Assembly (NCBI GenBank): GCA_023422775.1
Contig: JAFAGM010000014.1
Location: 62,001 to 126,000 of the forward strand
Direction of reading: 5' to 3'
DNA from: Pseudomonadota bacterium
GTDB lineage: Bacteria; Pseudomonadota; Alphaproteobacteria; Rhizobiales; Xanthobacteraceae
DNA: 64,000 nt
The translations under genes were made by a program, and so were the position numbers. The notes under the pieces were generated by a model that saw only the letters and a list, made by a program, of their open reading frames with translations, did not search any database and was not told the origin of the DNA. Of the stretch, positions 42,089 to 50,536 are shown piece after piece (position 1 is the stretch's first letter; every line of letters starts with the position of its first letter).

Positions 42089-42298
42089 ATGGCCGGAAAG
42101 CTCAGAATCCGCGTCGACCAGGATAAATGCCAGGGACATGCGCGCTGCAAATCACTGGCGCCCGAACTGTTCGATCTCGATGAATACGGCAACGCGCACG
42201 AAGTCGGCGACGGCGCCGTGCCCGAGGGCCTGGAAGACAAGGCCTGGCTCGCCCAGAGCAACTGTCCCGAGATCGCGATCGAAGTGACCGAGGAATAG
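42089..42298 (+). CDS. ferredoxin of the CxxHxxC-CP type, P450 partner
   Basis: A 69-aa ferredoxin. Cluster residues are Cys14, His17, Cys20 and Cys59 in CQGHARC...CP, where a histidine replaces one of the usual cysteines. Ferredoxins of this pattern carry [3Fe-4S] or [4Fe-4S] clusters and feed bacterial P450s. Start is the ATG giving MAGKLRIRVDQ, with GAGAGGGG upstream; a 24-codon extension is not supported. The P450 gene follows after 61 bases. No ferredoxin reductase gene is adjacent. Confidence 0.92.
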   Translation: MAGKLRIRVDQDKCQGHARCKSLAPELFDLDEYGNAHEVGDGAVPEGLEDKAWLAQSNCPEIAIEVTEE

Positions 42299-42359
42299 TC
42301 CGGTCCCGATCGACCTGATCCCATCCGGATCTGAACGAACCAACAGAGGATTTGCTCCG

Positions 42360-43580
42360 ATGTCCGATTCCGCCAGCATCATGCCCGAACATCCCCCGGT
42401 CACCGACTGGGTCAACGATTTCGATCACACCGATCCGGCCTGGACGGAAAACCCGTTTCCGATCTGGGAGAAGCTGCGTGCGGCTTCGCCCGTCGTTCAC
42501 ACCGAGCGCTTTCTCGGCTGCTACATGCCGACCACCTACCAGGCGGTGAAGGAAATCGCCTACGATACCGACCACTTTTCTTCCCGCCGCGTGATCGTGC
42601 GCGACGTTCGCCCGGAGATCACGGCGCGGGCGCCGCCGATCACCTCCGATCCGCCCGAGCACAAGCCGGCCAAGCAATTGCTGTTGCCGCCGTTCACGCC
42701 GGACGCAATGAAGAAGCTCGAGCCGCGGGTGCGCGCCATCTGCAACGAGCTGATCGACGAATTCATAGCCGACGGCAAATGCGACGCCGCCGCGCGCTAT
42801 ACCAAGCATATTCCGGTCCGTGCCATTGCGCACATGCTGGGGATTCCCGAGAAGGACGGCGATCTCTTCATCAAGTGGATTCACGGCATCCTCGAACTCG
42901 GCATCAAGGACGACAACGCGCTGATGGAGGCGGTGCGGGAGATGACCGGCTATTTCGCCGGCCACATCGAGGATCGCAGGAAGAATCCGACCGACGACCT
43001 GATCTCGACGCTGATGAACGCGCGGGACAAGGACGGCCAGCCGCTGGCGGATGAGCACGTGCTGGGTTCGCTACGGCTGCTGCTGATCGCCGGCATCGAC
43101 ACCACCTGGAGCGCGATCGGCTCCTCGCTGTGGCATCTGGCGAAAACGCCTGCGGATCGCGAGCGTCTCGTCAAGGAGCCGGAACTGATGCCGCTCGCGG
43201 TGGAAGAACTGCTGCGGGCCTATTCGCCGGTGACGATGGCGCGGGAGGTGATGAAGGAAACCACCATCAGCGGCTGTCCGATCAAGCCCGGCAACATGGT
43301 GCTGCTGTCGTTCCCGGCCGCCAACCGCGATCCCGCCATGTTCCCTGATGCCGAGAAGGTGGTGATCGACCGCAAGGAGAATCGCCATGCGGCGTTCGGC
43401 CTCGGCATTCATCGCTGCGTCGGCTCCAACCTCGCGCGCATGGAGATGACGGTCGCGATCGAGGAATGGCTGAAGCGGATTCCGGACTTCAGGCTCGATC
43501 CGGCGGGCAGGGTTACCTGGTCGGAAGGCACGGTCCGCGGCCCGCGCCAGTTGCCCATGCTGTTCGGCAAGACGAAGTGA
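42360..43580 (+). CDS. cytochrome P450
   Basis: A 406-aa soluble class I P450. The I-helix oxygen-activation motif is LLIAGIDTTWSAIG (AGIDTT, about 237-242), the K-helix ExxR is in EELLRAYSPVT, and the heme-thiolate loop is FGLGIHRCVGSNLARMEM (cysteine near 347). Length is normal. It resembles alphaproteobacterial P450s that hydroxylate small terpenoid or aromatic compounds, but no CYP family can be assigned by eye. Electrons should come from the adjacent ferredoxin. Confidence 0.94.
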   Translation: MSDSASIMPEHPPVTDWVNDFDHTDPAWTENPFPIWEKLRAASPVVHTERFLGCYMPTTYQAVKEIAYDTDHFSSRRVIVRDVRPEITARAPPITSDPPEHKPAKQLLLPPFTPDAMKKLEPRVRAICNELIDEFIADGKCDAAARYTKHIPVRAIAHMLGIPEKDGDLFIKWIHGILELGIKDDNALMEAVREMTGYFAGHIEDRRKNPTDDLISTLMNARDKDGQPLADEHVLGSLRLLLIAGIDTTWSAIGSSLWHLAKTPADRERLVKEPELMPLAVEELLRAYSPVTMAREVMKETTISGCPIKPGNMVLLSFPAANRDPAMFPDAEKVVIDRKENRHAAFGLGIHRCVGSNLARMEMTVAIEEWLKRIPDFRLDPAGRVTWSEGTVRGPRQLPMLFGKTK

Positions 43581-43590
43581 CAACTATCTT

Positions 43591-43639
43591 GTCCCGGCTC
43601 TGCGGAGCAGCGTGAAGAACGCTGCACCGCGTCCGGGAC
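43591..43639. repeat. palindromic repeat, family A copy 1
   Basis: GTCCCGGCTCTGCGGAGCAG at the left pairs with CTGCACCGCGTCCGGGAC at the right, a 49-base imperfect hairpin between the convergent P450 and tctC genes. An inverted copy with the same arms is present at 58687-58733. It is a REP-like intergenic repeat and may serve as a two-way terminator. Confidence 0.75.
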
Positions 43640-43652
43640 ACGCGTTCATCGC

Positions 43653-44621
43653 CTACTTGACCTCGATCTTCGCGTCGGCTGCGACCTTCTTCCAGGCCTC
43701 GATGTCGCGCGCGTTGATGTCGCGCTGCTGATCTCCGGCGATGTATTCGGCGGTGATGCCGAGCGCGACCAGCTTCTCGACGATGTCGGCTTCGGCCAGC
43801 GATTCCTTCAACGCGCCTGAAATCTTTTGCGCGATCGGGGCGGGAATGCCTGCGGGCGCGTACATCACCCACGACAGGCTTCGTTCGAAGTCGACGCCTT
43901 GCTCCTTGTAGCTCGCGACCTGCGGCAGGCTCGGAGACCTCCCGCCGCACACGGCGAGGCCCTTCAGCTTTCCATCCTTCACCAGCGGCGTTCCCGTCGC
44001 CATGTCGACCAGCCCGACCGAGATATGCCCGCCCATGAGGTCGTTGGCGAGTTTCGCGGCGCCGCTGAACGGGACGTGCTGGAGACGGACGCCGGCTTTC
44101 TGGGAAAGGATCTCCCCGCAGAAATGTCCGGTCGATCCGACGCCCCAACTGCCGTACTGGATCGGCTCGCCCTTCTTCGACAACTCAGCGAGGGAGCGCA
44201 GATCGTTGGCGGGAAAATCGTTGGTCGCCACGACGAGGATGGATGACGTTCCGATCCGCCCGATGGTCGTGAAATCCTTGATCGGGTCATAGGGCAGGCT
44301 GGGATAGACCGCAGGCGCCAGCACGTGGGTGGTCATGCCGCCGATCGTGATGGTGTAACCGTCAGGCGGAGAGGTTGCCGCCTGCTGCGCGCCGATGGTT
44401 CCGGCAGCGCCCGTGCGGTTTTCGACGTAGATGGTCTGGCCGAGCCGCTTGCCCATCCGGTCGGCCAGCAGCCGGCCGAGCACGTCGCCGCCGCCGCCGG
44501 CGCTGAACGGCAGCAGCATCTTGATCTTCTTGGTGGGATAGTCGGCCGCATCCTCGGCGTGGGCCGGACATGCTGCCGCCGCGAGCGCAACCAGCGAAAG
44601 CATCAACGCACGTAACTTCAT
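43653..44621 (-). CDS. TctC/Bug-family periplasmic binding protein
   Basis: A 322-aa extracytoplasmic solute receptor of the tripartite tricarboxylate transporter family. It has a signal peptide (cleavage near PAHA), then YPTKKIKMLLPFSAGGGGD with the typical PfspGGgxD pattern, GAAGTIGAQQAATSPPDGYT and the C-terminal PAGIPAPIAQKISGAL. No tctA or tctB membrane gene is nearby, as is common for the abundant Bug proteins. GGAGTGAG precedes the ATG. A LacI gene lies 96 bases upstream on the same strand. Confidence 0.93.
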   Translation of the reverse strand: MKLRALMLSLVALAAAACPAHAEDAADYPTKKIKMLLPFSAGGGGDVLGRLLADRMGKRLGQTIYVENRTGAAGTIGAQQAATSPPDGYTITIGGMTTHVLAPAVYPSLPYDPIKDFTTIGRIGTSSILVVATNDFPANDLRSLAELSKKGEPIQYGSWGVGSTGHFCGEILSQKAGVRLQHVPFSGAAKLANDLMGGHISVGLVDMATGTPLVKDGKLKGLAVCGGRSPSLPQVASYKEQGVDFERSLSWVMYAPAGIPAPIAQKISGALKESLAEADIVEKLVALGITAEYIAGDQQRDINARDIEAWKKVAADAKIEVK

Positions 44622-44717
44622 TTACTCACTCCCTGGGTTTCCCGTTTGCTTTTTTGTTTTGGTCTTTGGTCGCCGGACGTTTTTGCCGGGCGCGGAGATC
44701 GGTAGCGCCGCTGCGTG

Positions 44718-45755
44718 TCAGGGTGCGCGCGGCCCGGCGCCGGAGTGCCGAAGGATGAAGCGCGTCGGCAGATAGACCGGGCGCAGGTCGCGCGTCTTGT
44801 GGCCTTCGCTGATCCGATCGAGCAGGGTCCTGGCGGCGACCCGGCCCATCTCGTCGAGATCCCAGGTCAGCGCGGAGATCGAAGGCGTCGCATGCTGCGC
44901 CAGGTCGGTGTCGCCGATGCACACCAGCGACATGTCGTCGGGATAGCGCAGGCCGTTGCTGGAGAGCGCCTCCATCACGCCCGCCAGCATGTGCGTTCCC
45001 AGCGTGATGATCGCGGTCGGGCGGTTCGGGCCCTGCAGCAACTGGCAGACGTCGCTGAACGCAAGGCTGGAGCCCTGGCTCTGCGGCCGTATCAGGTCTG
45101 GATCGACCGCGAGTCCGGCCTCTGCATGAGCCCGGCGATAGCCGGCGAGCCGTTCCGAACTCGGCAGCAGCGCCGCGCGTCCGGTGAGCAGCGCGATCCG
45201 GCGATGGCCGAGACCGATCAGGTAGCGCGTGATCTCGAGACCGCCGCCACGGTGATCGGCGCGCACCGAGGGAACGCCCGGCACCTCGCGATCGATCGCG
45301 ACGCAAGGCAGTTCCAGATTGGCGAGCGCGCCGGTGAAATCCTTGTGGGCGTTGTCGCCCGCAAACAGCAGCAACCCGTCCATGCGCCGCCGGCGTACCG
45401 CCGATATGAACGCCGTCTCGCGATCTTCCTCGTGCCGGGTCGCGGCGAGCATCAGGACGTAGCCGGCGCGCTGGAATTCCTCCTCCGCGCCGTTGATCAT
45501 CTCGCTGTAGAGCGGGTTGGAGAGGTCGGAAACCATGCAGCCGATCGTCTTGCTTGCGCGCGAACGCAAGGCCTGCGCCGCCGAATGCGGCTCGAAGCGC
45601 AGGCGGTTTACCGCCCGCATGATTCGGGCGTGCAGTTCCGGGCTGGTATGCGGCTCGCCGTTCAGGACCCGGCTGACGCTGCTGACCGAGACGCCGGCCT
45701 GCGCGGCGACATCGCGGATGGTCGGTCGTGCCGGCTGGGCCTGGCGCAGCGACAT
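44718..45755 (-). CDS. LacI-family transcriptional regulator
   Basis: A 345-aa LacI/GalR repressor. The HTH and hinge occupy residues 10-65 (TIRDVAAQAGVSVSSVSRVL, AQALRSRASKTIG), followed by the periplasmic-binding-like effector domain (GCMVSDLSNPLYSEMINGAE, DGLLLFAG, HRRIALLTG, CIGDTDLAQH). It is divergent to the SDR-led catabolic genes, and a perfect LacI-type operator plus a half site lie between them, so it probably controls that unit and itself. Confidence 0.93.
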   Translation of the reverse strand: MSLRQAQPARPTIRDVAAQAGVSVSSVSRVLNGEPHTSPELHARIMRAVNRLRFEPHSAAQALRSRASKTIGCMVSDLSNPLYSEMINGAEEEFQRAGYVLMLAATRHEEDRETAFISAVRRRRMDGLLLFAGDNAHKDFTGALANLELPCVAIDREVPGVPSVRADHRGGGLEITRYLIGLGHRRIALLTGRAALLPSSERLAGYRRAHAEAGLAVDPDLIRPQSQGSSLAFSDVCQLLQGPNRPTAIITLGTHMLAGVMEALSSNGLRYPDDMSLVCIGDTDLAQHATPSISALTWDLDEMGRVAARTLLDRISEGHKTRDLRPVYLPTRFILRHSGAGPRAP

Positions 45756-45879
45756 TGCAGGGCTCCCTGGAGCAGCAGCGTTTCAAGCGTGGACGGCAGG
45801 AAACTAGCGTGTTCTGGAAACGATATACAAGATGATGCTCAGTAAATATCTGACTTGAACAGGTTCATGAAATAAAGTA

Positions 45880-45893
45880 TGGAAACGTTTCCA
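45880..45893. promoter_or_regulatory. LacI/GalR-family operator
   Basis: TGGAAACGTTTCCA is a perfect 14-bp palindrome with the central CG typical of LacI-family sites. It is 84 bases before the SDR start. A related half site, TGGAAACGATATAC, occurs at 45815-45828, nearer the lacI-type gene. Together they suggest control of both divergent units, possibly with loop formation. Confidence 0.75.
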
Positions 45894-45976
45894 AAAAAAA
45901 GTGCGGCGGGCGCATCTCACTGCGCCTGCCCGATAACAAGGCGGCCGAATGGCCGGCGGTGGGAACGGACCGGGAC

Positions 45977-46774
45977 ATGACACGGCGTGTCGAAGGAAAA
46001 GTCGCTCTGGTGACCGGCGCCGCCAACGGCATCGGACGGGGCGCCGCCCTGGTGCTGGCGCGCGAAGGCGCTAGGATCATCGCAACCGATCTGCAGGACG
46101 AGAAGGGCGACGGCCTGCTGCGCGAACTACGCGCCGCCGGATGCGAGTGCGAGTATTACCACCACGACGTGACGCGCGAGGAGGACTGGCAGTCCGTTGT
46201 GGCGCAGACCCGCGGCCGTTTCGGCAGGCTGGATATTCTCGTCAACAATGCCGGGATCGGCCTCTCGGCCCCGGTCGTCGACATGTCGCTCGCTGACTGG
46301 AGACGGCAGATGGCCGTCAATCTCGATGGCGTCTTTCTCGGCGTGAAGCATTCGCTTCCGCTGATGCGTCAAAGCGGGGGCGGTAGCATCATCAACGTTT
46401 CCTCGATTGCGGGCATCAAGGCATCGCCAAACCTTTCGGGTTATTGTGCGACCAAGGGCGGCGTGCGGCTGTTCACGAAATCGGTGGCGCTGGAATGCGC
46501 GGCGGCAAAGGACGGCGTGCGCGTCAACTCGCTGCATCCGGGCATCACCGAAACCGCCATCTGGGACACGCTGATCGGCACGGTCGAGGACGGATCGAAT
46601 GGCGGACGCGAGCGTGGGCCGACGCTGGACAAGCTCACCGAACGCGCCGTCCCGCTCGGATACAAGGCCGCACCTGAAGATATCGCCAACGGCATCCTGT
46701 GGCTCGCAAGCGACGAGAGCCGCTATGTCACCGGCACGGAACTCGTGATCGACGGCGGCAGGTCGATCGGCTGA
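45977..46774 (+). CDS. short-chain dehydrogenase/reductase
   Basis: A 265-aa SDR with cofactor motif TGAANGIGRGAALVL, NNAG near 90, Ser in NVSSIAGIKASPN, catalytic YCATK (about 155-159) and C-terminal YVTGTELVIDGG. The ATG at 45977 is chosen; a GTG six codons upstream is possible. It heads a co-directional run with VOC, CMD, SRPBCC and dioxygenase-like genes spaced 32-103 bases apart, so it likely oxidises a hydroxylated or cyclic alcohol intermediate. LacI-type control is suggested by the operator upstream. Confidence 0.92.
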   Translation: MTRRVEGKVALVTGAANGIGRGAALVLAREGARIIATDLQDEKGDGLLRELRAAGCECEYYHHDVTREEDWQSVVAQTRGRFGRLDILVNNAGIGLSAPVVDMSLADWRRQMAVNLDGVFLGVKHSLPLMRQSGGGSIINVSSIAGIKASPNLSGYCATKGGVRLFTKSVALECAAAKDGVRVNSLHPGITETAIWDTLIGTVEDGSNGGRERGPTLDKLTERAVPLGYKAAPEDIANGILWLASDESRYVTGTELVIDGGRSIG

Positions 46775-46835
46775 GTGGCGGGATCAGGAAGAACAAAAGG
46801 CGGTTGCGCCGCCGGCAGGCAGACGGGAGGTCGTG

Positions 46836-47366
46836 GTGAGCAGAATCTTTGGTGCGGTCTGCCAGAACGGATATGTGGTGCGCGATATCCGCGCCGCCAT
46901 GGATCACTGGATCAACGTGATGGGCGTCGGGCCCTGGTACTATATCGACCGGGTCAAGACCGATTACTTCCGTCACCGGGGCGAGGACTCCGCCGTGGAG
47001 ATGAGCATCGCGCTCGCCAATTCCGGCGATCTGCAGATCGAACTGATCCAGCAGCGCAACGACGCGCCCTCGATGTACAAGGAGTTTCTCGACTCCGGGC
47101 GCGAGGGCCTGCAGCACATGTCGTACTGGACCAGGGACTATCAGGGCCTCTACGACCGCGCGCTCGCGCTCGGCTATAAAGTGGGACACGAAGGCCAGAT
47201 CGGCGGAGAAAAGGGCCGCTTCGCCTATTTCGATACGCAGGCCCATCCCGGTACCGTGGTGGAAATTTCAGACATCAGCGGCAGCAAGGGGAGTTTCTTC
47301 GAGCACATCCGCAAGGTCGCGGCCGGTTGGGACGGCTCCGATCCGATCCGGGATGTCAAGCGCTGA
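46836..47366 (+). CDS. VOC (glyoxalase/dioxygenase) superfamily protein
   Basis: A 176-aa protein with paired beta-alpha-beta-beta-beta modules. It resembles the family of VOC proteins with GAVCQNGYVVRDIRAAMDHW near the start, GPWYYIDR, LQIELIQQRNDAPSMY and EGLQHMSYWT. The GTG at 46836 lies five bases after GGAGG; a GTG one codon earlier is less well spaced. Metal-binding residues are likely among His and Glu in QHMSYW and TVVEISD. A ring-opening or isomerase role in the local pathway is plausible but unproven. Confidence 0.85.
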   Translation: MSRIFGAVCQNGYVVRDIRAAMDHWINVMGVGPWYYIDRVKTDYFRHRGEDSAVEMSIALANSGDLQIELIQQRNDAPSMYKEFLDSGREGLQHMSYWTRDYQGLYDRALALGYKVGHEGQIGGEKGRFAYFDTQAHPGTVVEISDISGSKGSFFEHIRKVAAGWDGSDPIRDVKR

Positions 47367-47447
47367 TGCGCGCGCGGCCTTTGTGACGTAACCTGCAGGA
47401 ACGCGGAAGTCTCCGCATCAACGAAAACCAGAAACGAGGAGAAGCAG

Positions 47448-48008
47448 ATGGCGAGACTACCCCTGATCGACCCGGCGGCAACCAGCGGCGACATCCGCGC
47501 GTCCTTTGACAGGATGCCGGTCGTATTGAACATTTTCCGGATGATGGCGCATGCCGAGGCCAATTTCATTCCGGCGATGCGGTTCGCCAACTCGATTCTG
47601 CACAAGCAAAAGCTCAGCCACGTCAATCGCGAATTGCTGATCCTGCAGGTCGCACAGCGGCAGCACGGCGTCTACGAGTGGCGGCAGCACGTGCCGATTG
47701 CGCTCGGTGTCGGCGTCACGCAGAAGCAGATCGATGGCATCGAGCAGGGCAATTACGTGGATGCGGCGTTCAACGCCGCCGAACAGGCGCTGCTGGCGTT
47801 CGGCCGCGAAGTGATCGACAACGTCCGCGTCCCCGAGCCGGTGTTCGTCGCGATGCGCAAGCATTTCAGCGAACAGGAGATCGTCGAATCCATTCTCGCC
47901 ATCGGCTTCTACATGACGATGGCGCGCCTGACCGAAGCGACCGATGTTGACCTCGACCCGGCCGCAGGTATGACTGTCTTCGAGGGCGGCAAGCGGCGGC
48001 CGGGCTGA
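47448..48008 (+). CDS. carboxymuconolactone decarboxylase-family protein
   Basis: A 186-aa alpha-helical AhpD/CMD-like protein. The core lies in NRELLILQVAQRQHGVYEWRQHVPIALGVG (residues about 61-90; core YEWRQHVPIA), with the CxxC of AhpD missing, which favours a decarboxylase-like rather than a redox function. C-terminal EIVESILAIGFYMTMARL is characteristic. AGGAG precedes the ATG. Third gene of the SDR-led run. Confidence 0.9.
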   Translation: MARLPLIDPAATSGDIRASFDRMPVVLNIFRMMAHAEANFIPAMRFANSILHKQKLSHVNRELLILQVAQRQHGVYEWRQHVPIALGVGVTQKQIDGIEQGNYVDAAFNAAEQALLAFGREVIDNVRVPEPVFVAMRKHFSEQEIVESILAIGFYMTMARLTEATDVDLDPAAGMTVFEGGKRRPG

Positions 48009-48041
48009 TGCAGCGTTGAAGGTCTGGGAGAAGGATCAATC

Positions 48042-48500
48042 ATGGGGGTGCCGTTTCAGAGAAGCCACGACATCATGATCGATGCGCCGCCCGCGGCGGT
48101 CTACGATTACGTCTGCAACCCGAATTCCTGGCCCGAATGGCTTGCCGCCTCCCATCACATCGATGGCGAAGACCGGCCCCTGCTGCGGGGTGAAACCTTT
48201 CGCGAGCAGTGGCACATCAAGCGCGGCGAGGTGCGTCTCGCCTGGACGGTCACGGAGAGCGATCCGGCGAGGGCCTGGACCGTCGAGGCCGATACCGATT
48301 TCATCGGCAGGATCGTCGTTCGCTACACGTTCGAACCGGTGGGATCAGGTACCAGGTATACGCGGACATTGCGCAATCCCGACCGCCCGTCGGCGCCCAG
48401 CCCCGAACAGCTCGCGCGAATGGACGAGGAAGCGTTGATCGGCCTTCAGAACATCAAGCGCAACGTCGAGAAGCGTATCGCCGGCGCCAGTGGCACGTAA
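48042..48500 (+). CDS. SRPBCC (START-like) family protein
   Basis: A 152-aa polyketide cyclase/dehydrase-like protein. Typical START-domain strands are IMIDAPPAAVYDYVCNPNSW at the N-terminus, EVRLAWTVTESDPARAWTVEA and VRYTFEPVGSGTRYTRTL, ending in a long helix. It probably binds a hydrophobic small molecule in its cavity. GAAGGATC precedes the ATG. It lies 33 bases after the CMD gene. Confidence 0.9.
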   Translation: MGVPFQRSHDIMIDAPPAAVYDYVCNPNSWPEWLAASHHIDGEDRPLLRGETFREQWHIKRGEVRLAWTVTESDPARAWTVEADTDFIGRIVVRYTFEPVGSGTRYTRTLRNPDRPSAPSPEQLARMDEEALIGLQNIKRNVEKRIAGASGT

Positions 48501-48603
48501 TCCCCGCTCCGAGACGCACATCGCGGGCTGATTGACCTCGCTGCCGGTTGCAGGGATGATTGGCGGCCGGCCCAGGGGCAATGGCGGCATGGAGCCGAGG
48601 CGA

Positions 48604-49029
48604 ATGACAGCTGAGCCGGAGGCGGGTGGTCCACGATCGATTGGCGAGATCGCAAGCTATCACGCTCACATCTACTACGATCCGGCAACCACCCGAGCCG
48701 ACGCCGAGCAATTGCGCGCCTGGATCGGCGAGCGTTTCCCGGTCACGCTCGGCCGGTGGCATGACGTCAAGGTCGGGCCGCACGACCAGGCCATGTACCA
48801 GGTGGCCTTTTCCAACGGGGTTTTTGCCGAACTCGTCCCCTGGCTGATGCTCAATCATGGCAGGCTGAGCGTGCTGGTCCACCCGAACACGGCCAACCCG
48901 CGCCGGGACCATCTGGCCGATCCGATCTGGATCGGGCCGGCGCTCGACGTGCACGGCGACAGGCTGCCGGAGCATTCCGAGGCGGAGCAGGCGCCCGCAC
49001 CGAATACCAATCCGGTTCTCCGCCCCTGA
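48604..49029 (+). CDS. DOPA 4,5-dioxygenase family protein
   Basis: A 141-aa protein of the DOPA-4,5-dioxygenase-like family, which are small non-heme metal enzymes cleaving catechol-type rings. Motifs: IASYHAHIYYDPATTRADAE (about 15-34), RFPVTLGRWHDVKVGPHDQA (about 44-63), LVPWLMLNHGRLSVLVHPNT (about 78-97), with His residues suited to metal binding. The ATG at 48604 has GGAG and GAGG upstream; two earlier starts are less good. Last gene of the SDR-led set, pointing to aromatic or enolic substrate breakdown. Confidence 0.85.
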   Translation: MTAEPEAGGPRSIGEIASYHAHIYYDPATTRADAEQLRAWIGERFPVTLGRWHDVKVGPHDQAMYQVAFSNGVFAELVPWLMLNHGRLSVLVHPNTANPRRDHLADPIWIGPALDVHGDRLPEHSEAEQAPAPNTNPVLRP

Positions 49030-49124
49030 TCCCTGTTGCCCGGAAACCGCCAGCCGGTTTACGATGACGGGGTCGAGTCAGCGGGTTTGGCCGGGGGGAT
49101 TGGCCAAAACCCGTTGTCTCGATT

Positions 49125-50237
49125 ATGCCTTACTTTGGTTGGCATTATGTTGGGGCTTATTCGGTGAATCCCTACGGAATCAGACGTGATTCCGAAGCGC
49201 CGAGCCGGGGACGGATGGATAGCAGGACGACCAGAGCAACCGGGCTTGCTTCGGGCCGGGGTATTCGATTGTTCGGCAAGGTGGCGTGCACCGTCGCCGC
49301 GTTTGGCATTGCGTCGGGCTTTGCAGCCTGGATCGCGGATTTCGACCCGACCGAATGGTTGCAAACTCCCGCATCGGCCAATGTCGCAACCGCCTCCATC
49401 CCCACCCCTTCATTCGACGACCGCTTTGGCTCGGGATCCGTACGCAATTCACGGGTGATGAACTACCCTTGGCGGACCGCCAGCCGGCCGGCACGAACGG
49501 ATTTCAACGCCGAGTTCGGGCACATCGAAGGCCAACTCGGGGGACAACCGCCCGCTGCTGAGCCGGTCCAGGCCGAACAGCCCGCGCCATCGACCGAAGC
49601 CGCGGCGGTGCCGATGCCGCGGTCGCGGCCTGCCGAGGCGGCTCTTGCATTAAAAATCGATCCGCAACCTGCGCCGACGTCGGACGAGCGAACCCTGTTT
49701 GACAAGATCGCCGATCTCAAGCTCGCCAATCTGGTGCCGATGAAGTTTACACTGGCGTCGTTGACACCCAACGACGGCCTGTTCAGCGAGAAAAAGGATC
49801 TGTCCGCGCTTGGCTACGACAGTCAGACCGCGGTCTACGATATCTCGGCACGCGCGGTGTACTTGCCTAGCGGCGTCAAGCTGGAAGCCCACTCGGGGCT
49901 CGGCGGCCTGATGGACAATCCGGCCTACGTCGACCGGCGCATGGTCGGAGCGACGCCCCCGAACATCTACGACCTGAAGCCGCGCGAAAAACTGTTTCAT
50001 GGCGTCGCGGCGCTGCGCATGACCCCGGTGGGCGAAAACGAAATGCATGGGCGGACTGGCCTGCTCGTGCATAGCTATCTGCTCGGCCCCAACGGGGATT
50101 CCAACGGCTGCGTCTCGATCAAGGAATACGACAGGTTCCTGGCGGCGTATAACAACGGCGAGGTCAAACGCCTCGTTGTCGTCCCGAGCCTCAAGGAAGG
50201 CCTCACCGCCTCGCGGCGCTCGCCGTCGCCATCATGA
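49125..50237 (+). CDS. DUF2778 L,D-transpeptidase-like envelope protein
   Basis: A 370-aa membrane-anchored protein. One N-terminal helix (about 48-70), a Pro/Ala-rich linker with many PAEP-type repeats to about residue 190, and a C-terminal DUF2778 domain (about 225-355). The last contains TAVYDISARAVYLPSGVKLE and LLVHSYLLGPNGDSNGCVSI, in which His and Cys resemble the catalytic HxxxG...S-x-G-C motif of L,D-transpeptidases. A peptidoglycan crosslinking or trimming role is inferred. The start is uncertain: ATG 49215 also works and keeps the helix. Confidence 0.85.
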   Translation: MPYFGWHYVGAYSVNPYGIRRDSEAPSRGRMDSRTTRATGLASGRGIRLFGKVACTVAAFGIASGFAAWIADFDPTEWLQTPASANVATASIPTPSFDDRFGSGSVRNSRVMNYPWRTASRPARTDFNAEFGHIEGQLGGQPPAAEPVQAEQPAPSTEAAAVPMPRSRPAEAALALKIDPQPAPTSDERTLFDKIADLKLANLVPMKFTLASLTPNDGLFSEKKDLSALGYDSQTAVYDISARAVYLPSGVKLEAHSGLGGLMDNPAYVDRRMVGATPPNIYDLKPREKLFHGVAALRMTPVGENEMHGRTGLLVHSYLLGPNGDSNGCVSIKEYDRFLAAYNNGEVKRLVVVPSLKEGLTASRRSPSPS

Positions 50238-50503
50238 CAGCGATCGCAAGCGCCGTTTCGGACTGCGACACGCCGTTGCGGGCGATTTTCAAGATCAAGC
50301 TGAACGGCAAAACGGTATCGATCGGGACCGTCGGCGAGGCCTACCGGTTCATCACCAATCTCAGCTCGATCGAATGGATCGAGTTTCGCTCACTGCATGC
50401 CGATGCCGTGAGCTCGCTGCAGGGCGCCGCCGGCAATGCGATGCTGACCGTGCAGGCGACCAACGCGTTGCGCGCACTGTTCGTCCGCGCCAGGCTGCTG
50501 TAA
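50234..50503 (+). CDS. small DUF982-like protein
   Basis: An 89-aa protein whose start overlaps the preceding stop codon. The pattern IGTVGEAYRFITNLSSIEWI, then DAVSSLQGAAGNAMLTVQATNAL and ALFVRARLL resembles DUF982, a rhizobial family of unknown function (about 75-90 aa). Overlap with the DUF2778 gene implies coupled translation. The assignment is by pattern only. Confidence 0.6.
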   Translation: MTAIASAVSDCDTPLRAIFKIKLNGKTVSIGTVGEAYRFITNLSSIEWIEFRSLHADAVSSLQGAAGNAMLTVQATNALRALFVRARLL

Positions 50504-50536
50504 CGGCGCGCCAGCTTCCAGGCCGCGAGAGCTAAA

